A stretch of DNA of 64,000 bases from an uncultured Bacteroidales bacterium (GTDB lineage: Bacteria; Bacteroidota; Bacteroidia; Bacteroidales; Bacteroidaceae): positions 21,946-85,945 of the forward strand of contig CACWTR010000004.1 of NCBI GenBank assembly GCA_902763865.1. Reading direction: 5' to 3'. The notes beneath the pieces were generated by a model. That model did no database searches, had not been told where the DNA came from, and saw nothing but the letters and a program-made list of their open reading frames with translations. Positions 62,187 to 64,000 of the stretch are shown here, piece after piece. Made by a program: the position numbers and the translations under genes. Position 1 is the stretch's first letter; every line of letters starts with the position of its first letter.

Positions 62187-62750
62187 TTACTTCACGCGGC
62201 CAAGGTAGGTGCCGTCGCGACTATCCACTTCCACCGTCTCGCCTTCCTCGATGAAGAGAGGTACGCGAATCTCTGCACCCGTCTCTACTCTTTCAGTCTT
62301 TTGTGTGTTGGTAGCGGTGTCACCCTTCAGTCCGGGCTCCGTCCAGACAACCTGCAGATGCACCTTGACGGGTACGTCGGCATAAAGCACCGTTTCCGTG
62401 CTGGCATCCACCACGACTTCCACGTTCTCGCTCTCCTTGAGGAACTTCACGCCATTCACCTGGTCGGGAGCAATGGTAATCTGCTCGTAAGTCTCATTGT
62501 TCATGAAGACCAGGTCTTCGCCGTCCTTGTAGAGATACTGGTAGGGGCGACGCTCCACGCGTACGTCCTCGAGACGCTCGCCGATGTTAAATCGCTTCTC
62601 GATAACGCCGCCGTTCACAACGTCCTTCAGCGTCACGTTCATGATGGTGTTGCCCTTGCCGGGTTTGCGGTGAAGGAAGTCAATGCAGAAATAGAGCTTG
62701 CCGTCCATGCGGATGCAGGTGCCCTTCTTGATGTCCTGTGAGTTAATCAT
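62187..62750 (-). CDS. efp: Translation elongation factor P
   Basis: A 187-residue protein that relieves ribosomes stalled at polyproline. The three-domain layout starts with a KOW-like domain (MINSQDIKKGTCIRMDGKLYFCIDFLHRKPGKGN), whose loop RKPGKGN bears a Lys at the tip, the site modified in many EF-P. The OB domains carry FMNNETYEQI, VVDASTETVLYADVPVKVHLQVVWTEPGLKGDTA and GAEIRVPLFIEEGETVEVDSRDGTYLGRVK. Divergent from rpmH. The TACCTTTG box at 62795-62802 is its likely promoter. Confidence 0.97.
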   Translation of the reverse strand: MINSQDIKKGTCIRMDGKLYFCIDFLHRKPGKGNTIMNVTLKDVVNGGVIEKRFNIGERLEDVRVERRPYQYLYKDGEDLVFMNNETYEQITIAPDQVNGVKFLKESENVEVVVDASTETVLYADVPVKVHLQVVWTEPGLKGDTATNTQKTERVETGAEIRVPLFIEEGETVEVDSRDGTYLGRVK

Positions 62751-62794
62751 AAAATTAGCTTCTGTTTTGTTAATACATTATTGGTTTTGTGCTG

Positions 62795-62802
62795 CAAAGG
62801 TA
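62795..62802 (-). promoter_or_regulatory. -7 box of efp
   Basis: TACCTTTG on the minus strand, 44 bases before the ATG at 62750. No clear TTTG 19-20 bases upstream. Confidence 0.5.
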
Positions 62803-62876
62803 CGAAGAAAAGTTGAAAAGTTGAAAAGAAGAAGAGAAAAAGTTGTCGAGGACTTGCATAATAGAAAAAAAAAGCT

Positions 62877-62884
62877 TAATTTTG
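62877..62884 (+). promoter_or_regulatory. -7 box of rpmH
   Basis: TAATTTTG, with CTTG at 62853-62856 (20-base spacing), 46 bases before the ATG at 62931. Confidence 0.5.
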
Positions 62885-62930
62885 CACCCCGAATCGTAAT
62901 GCGTAACATAATAAATAAGCATAAGAAGAT

Positions 62931-63086
62931 ATGAAAAGAACATTTCAGCCCCACAACCGTCGCCGCAACAACAAGCACGGTTTCCGTCAGAGAATGACAA
63001 CCGCTAATGGCCGTCGCGTCTTGGCCAGCCGTCGTGCAAAAGGTCGCAAGAAGCTCACCGTTTCCGACGAAAGACACGGGAAGTAA
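62931..63086 (+). CDS. rpmH: 50S ribosomal protein L34
   Basis: A 51-residue highly basic ribosomal protein. [22 protein letters not shown], then [24 protein letters not shown] and a short tail HGK; the KRTFQP start and the GRRVLxxRRxKGRKKL core are diagnostic. It is divergent from efp, a pairing often seen in Bacteroidetes. In most other bacteria rpmH lies near the origin with rnpA and dnaA. A perfect terminator follows 18 bases after the stop. Confidence 0.95.
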   Translation: MKRTFQPHNRRRNNKHGFRQRMTTANGRRVLASRRAKGRKKLTVSDERHGK

Positions 63087-63104
63087 GCCACACACACTCT
63101 CCTG

Positions 63105-63158
63105 ACAGATAAGGGAAGGGTGCAAAGCCGTCAAGCTTTGCACCCTTCCCTTATCTGT
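63105..63158. terminator. Bidirectional terminator between rpmH and gdhA
   Basis: A 23-bp perfect inverted repeat (63105-63127 with 63136-63158; ACAGATAAGGGAAGGG and CCCTTCCCTTATCTGT at the outer ends) around an 8-base loop, between two convergent genes. Confidence 0.85.
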
Positions 63159-63175
63159 TTGATTGGCAATCCGGC

Positions 63176-64000
63176 TCAGACTATGCCCTGAGCCATCATT
63201 GCTTTCGCCACTTTCATGAAGCCGGCGATGTTCGCGCCCTTGACGTAGTTGACGTAGCCCGACGCCTCCTTGCCGTAGCGGACGCACTGCGCGTGGATGC
63301 CGGACATGATCTGGTGCAACCTGCGATCCACCTCCTCTGCCGTCCAGCTGATGCGCATGGAGTTCTGTGTCATCTCGAGGCCGGAAGTGGCTACGCCGCC
63401 GGCATTCACAGCCTTGCCCGGAGCAAAGAGCTGACGGGCCGCAACGAACTTCTCGGCAGCCTCAGCCGTGCAGCCCATGTTGCTGACCTCTGCCACACAA
63501 AGCGGAGCATAGGAGAGAATGCTGTCGGCATCGTCGCCGTTGAGTTCATTCTGCGTGGCACAGGGCAGGTAGATGTCGGCCTTTTGCTCCCAGGGCTTGC
63601 GGCCCTCGAAGAAGGTGGAGCCGGGGAACTCGTCGGCGTAGGGCTGACAGACATCATTGCCGCTGGCACGAAGCTCGAGCAGGTACTCAATCTTCTCATC
63701 GTCGAGGCCGGCAGGGTCGTAGATGTAGCCGTCGGGACCTGATATGGTGATGACCTTGGCTCCCAGTTCCGTCGCTTTCTTGGCTGCGCCCCAGGCCACG
63801 TTGCCAAAGCCGCTGAGGGCAACCGTCTTGCCCTTGATGTCGAGGCCGTGCGTCTGCAGCATCTGTTGCACGAAGTAAAGTGCGCCAAAGCCCGTTGCCT
63901 CGGGACGCAGGATGCTGCCGCCCCATTCCAGGCCCTTGCCCGTCAGGGTGGCTGCATGGAACTGCGTGGTGAGCTTCTTGTACATGCCAAAGAGGTAGCC
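63176..64000 (-). CDS. gdhA: NADP-type glutamate dehydrogenase (5' end cut by window)
   Basis: The C-terminal 274 residues of a hexameric glutamate dehydrogenase that interconverts 2-oxoglutarate plus ammonia and glutamate. Visible are LTGKGLEWGGSILRPEATGFGALYF, the Rossmann fold VALSGFGNVAWGAAKKATELGAKV, PCATQNELN, the ANAGGVATSG-type NAGGVATSGLEMTQNS, and the C-terminal GYVNYVKGANIAGFMKVAKAMMAQGIV. An in-frame ATG at 63985 is internal; the frame is open to the window edge and the true start lies outside. The length and motifs are those of the approximately 445-residue bacterial form. It converges with rpmH across the terminator. Confidence 0.95.
   Translation of the reverse strand, partial: GYLFGMYKKLTTQFHAATLTGKGLEWGGSILRPEATGFGALYFVQQMLQTHGLDIKGKTVALSGFGNVAWGAAKKATELGAKVITISGPDGYIYDPAGLDDEKIEYLLELRASGNDVCQPYADEFPGSTFFEGRKPWEQKADIYLPCATQNELNGDDADSILSYAPLCVAEVSNMGCTAEAAEKFVAARQLFAPGKAVNAGGVATSGLEMTQNSMRISWTAEEVDRRLHQIMSGIHAQCVRYGKEASGYVNYVKGANIAGFMKVAKAMMAQGIV

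Overview
The window looks like a chromosomal segment from a member of the Bacteroidota, most likely the order Bacteroidales. The support is as follows. There are several promoters of the Bacteroidetes type (TTTG, 19-20 bases, TAnnTTTG) and few Shine-Dalgarno sites. There are many lipoproteins and secreted glycosidases of families GH2, GH3, GH16 and GH92. Bifunctional HisB is present, rpmH lies beside efp, and short C-terminal tails of the Por/T9SS kind occur. The G+C looks high for the phylum by eye (not computed). Family or genus cannot be fixed from this sequence alone, and I saw no rRNA or tRNA gene.

Layout. 1-10017 (minus strand) is a polysaccharide-degradation block. It holds three GH2 glycosidases (the leftmost cut by the window edge), a membrane metallophosphoesterase, an unknown lipoprotein and a DUF1349 lipoprotein; no SusC/SusD pair is in view. 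10268-13622 (plus) holds an HD-domain protein overlapping a CotH-kinase-like secreted protein. 13640-17989 holds a glutathione peroxidase, a GMP synthase synthetase subunit without its amidotransferase domain, a DAACS symporter and a CDF metal transporter. 18046-25371 (minus) is a tight run: a glycerophosphodiesterase, an AraC-type regulator, an M49 dipeptidyl peptidase III and an AlkD-like protein, then Fur, PurA, a TPR protein and a HAD phosphatase. 25524-29257 has two ECF sigma factors, one with an anti-sigma-like protein and a Spy-like periplasmic protein, plus MazG. 29410-37364 (minus) is a probable long operon recF, DUF721, ProX-like, ABC-F, M13 peptidase, Mrp, and a GH16 gene broken by an amber codon.

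37789-44833 (plus) carries a TPR membrane protein, ribH, hisG-hisD-hisC-hisB, recR, a small membrane protein and a GNAT acetyltransferase. 44983-59406 (minus) carries a VanX-like dipeptidase, a GH3 glucosidase, fmt, a DUF1080 protein, methylmalonyl-CoA epimerase, a fasciclin lipoprotein, a GH92 mannosidase, HU, radA and tex. The right end has an alginate-lyase-fold polysaccharide lyase, a repeat-rich non-coding stretch, efp, rpmH and the 3' part of gdhA.

The least expected material is in the non-coding DNA. Three copies of an 88-bp element with 14-bp terminal inverted repeats and an internal 22-bp tandem duplication lie at 6956, 14413 and 37477. An array of four 19-bp palindromes with an exact 21-bp period lies at 27177-27258. 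A 30-bp perfect inverted repeat built of 9-mers lies at 62077-62163. G/C-rich palindromic cassettes appear both between genes and, in frame, inside fmt and the ABC-F gene. None of the repeat families could be searched against a database here, so their novelty is unproven.
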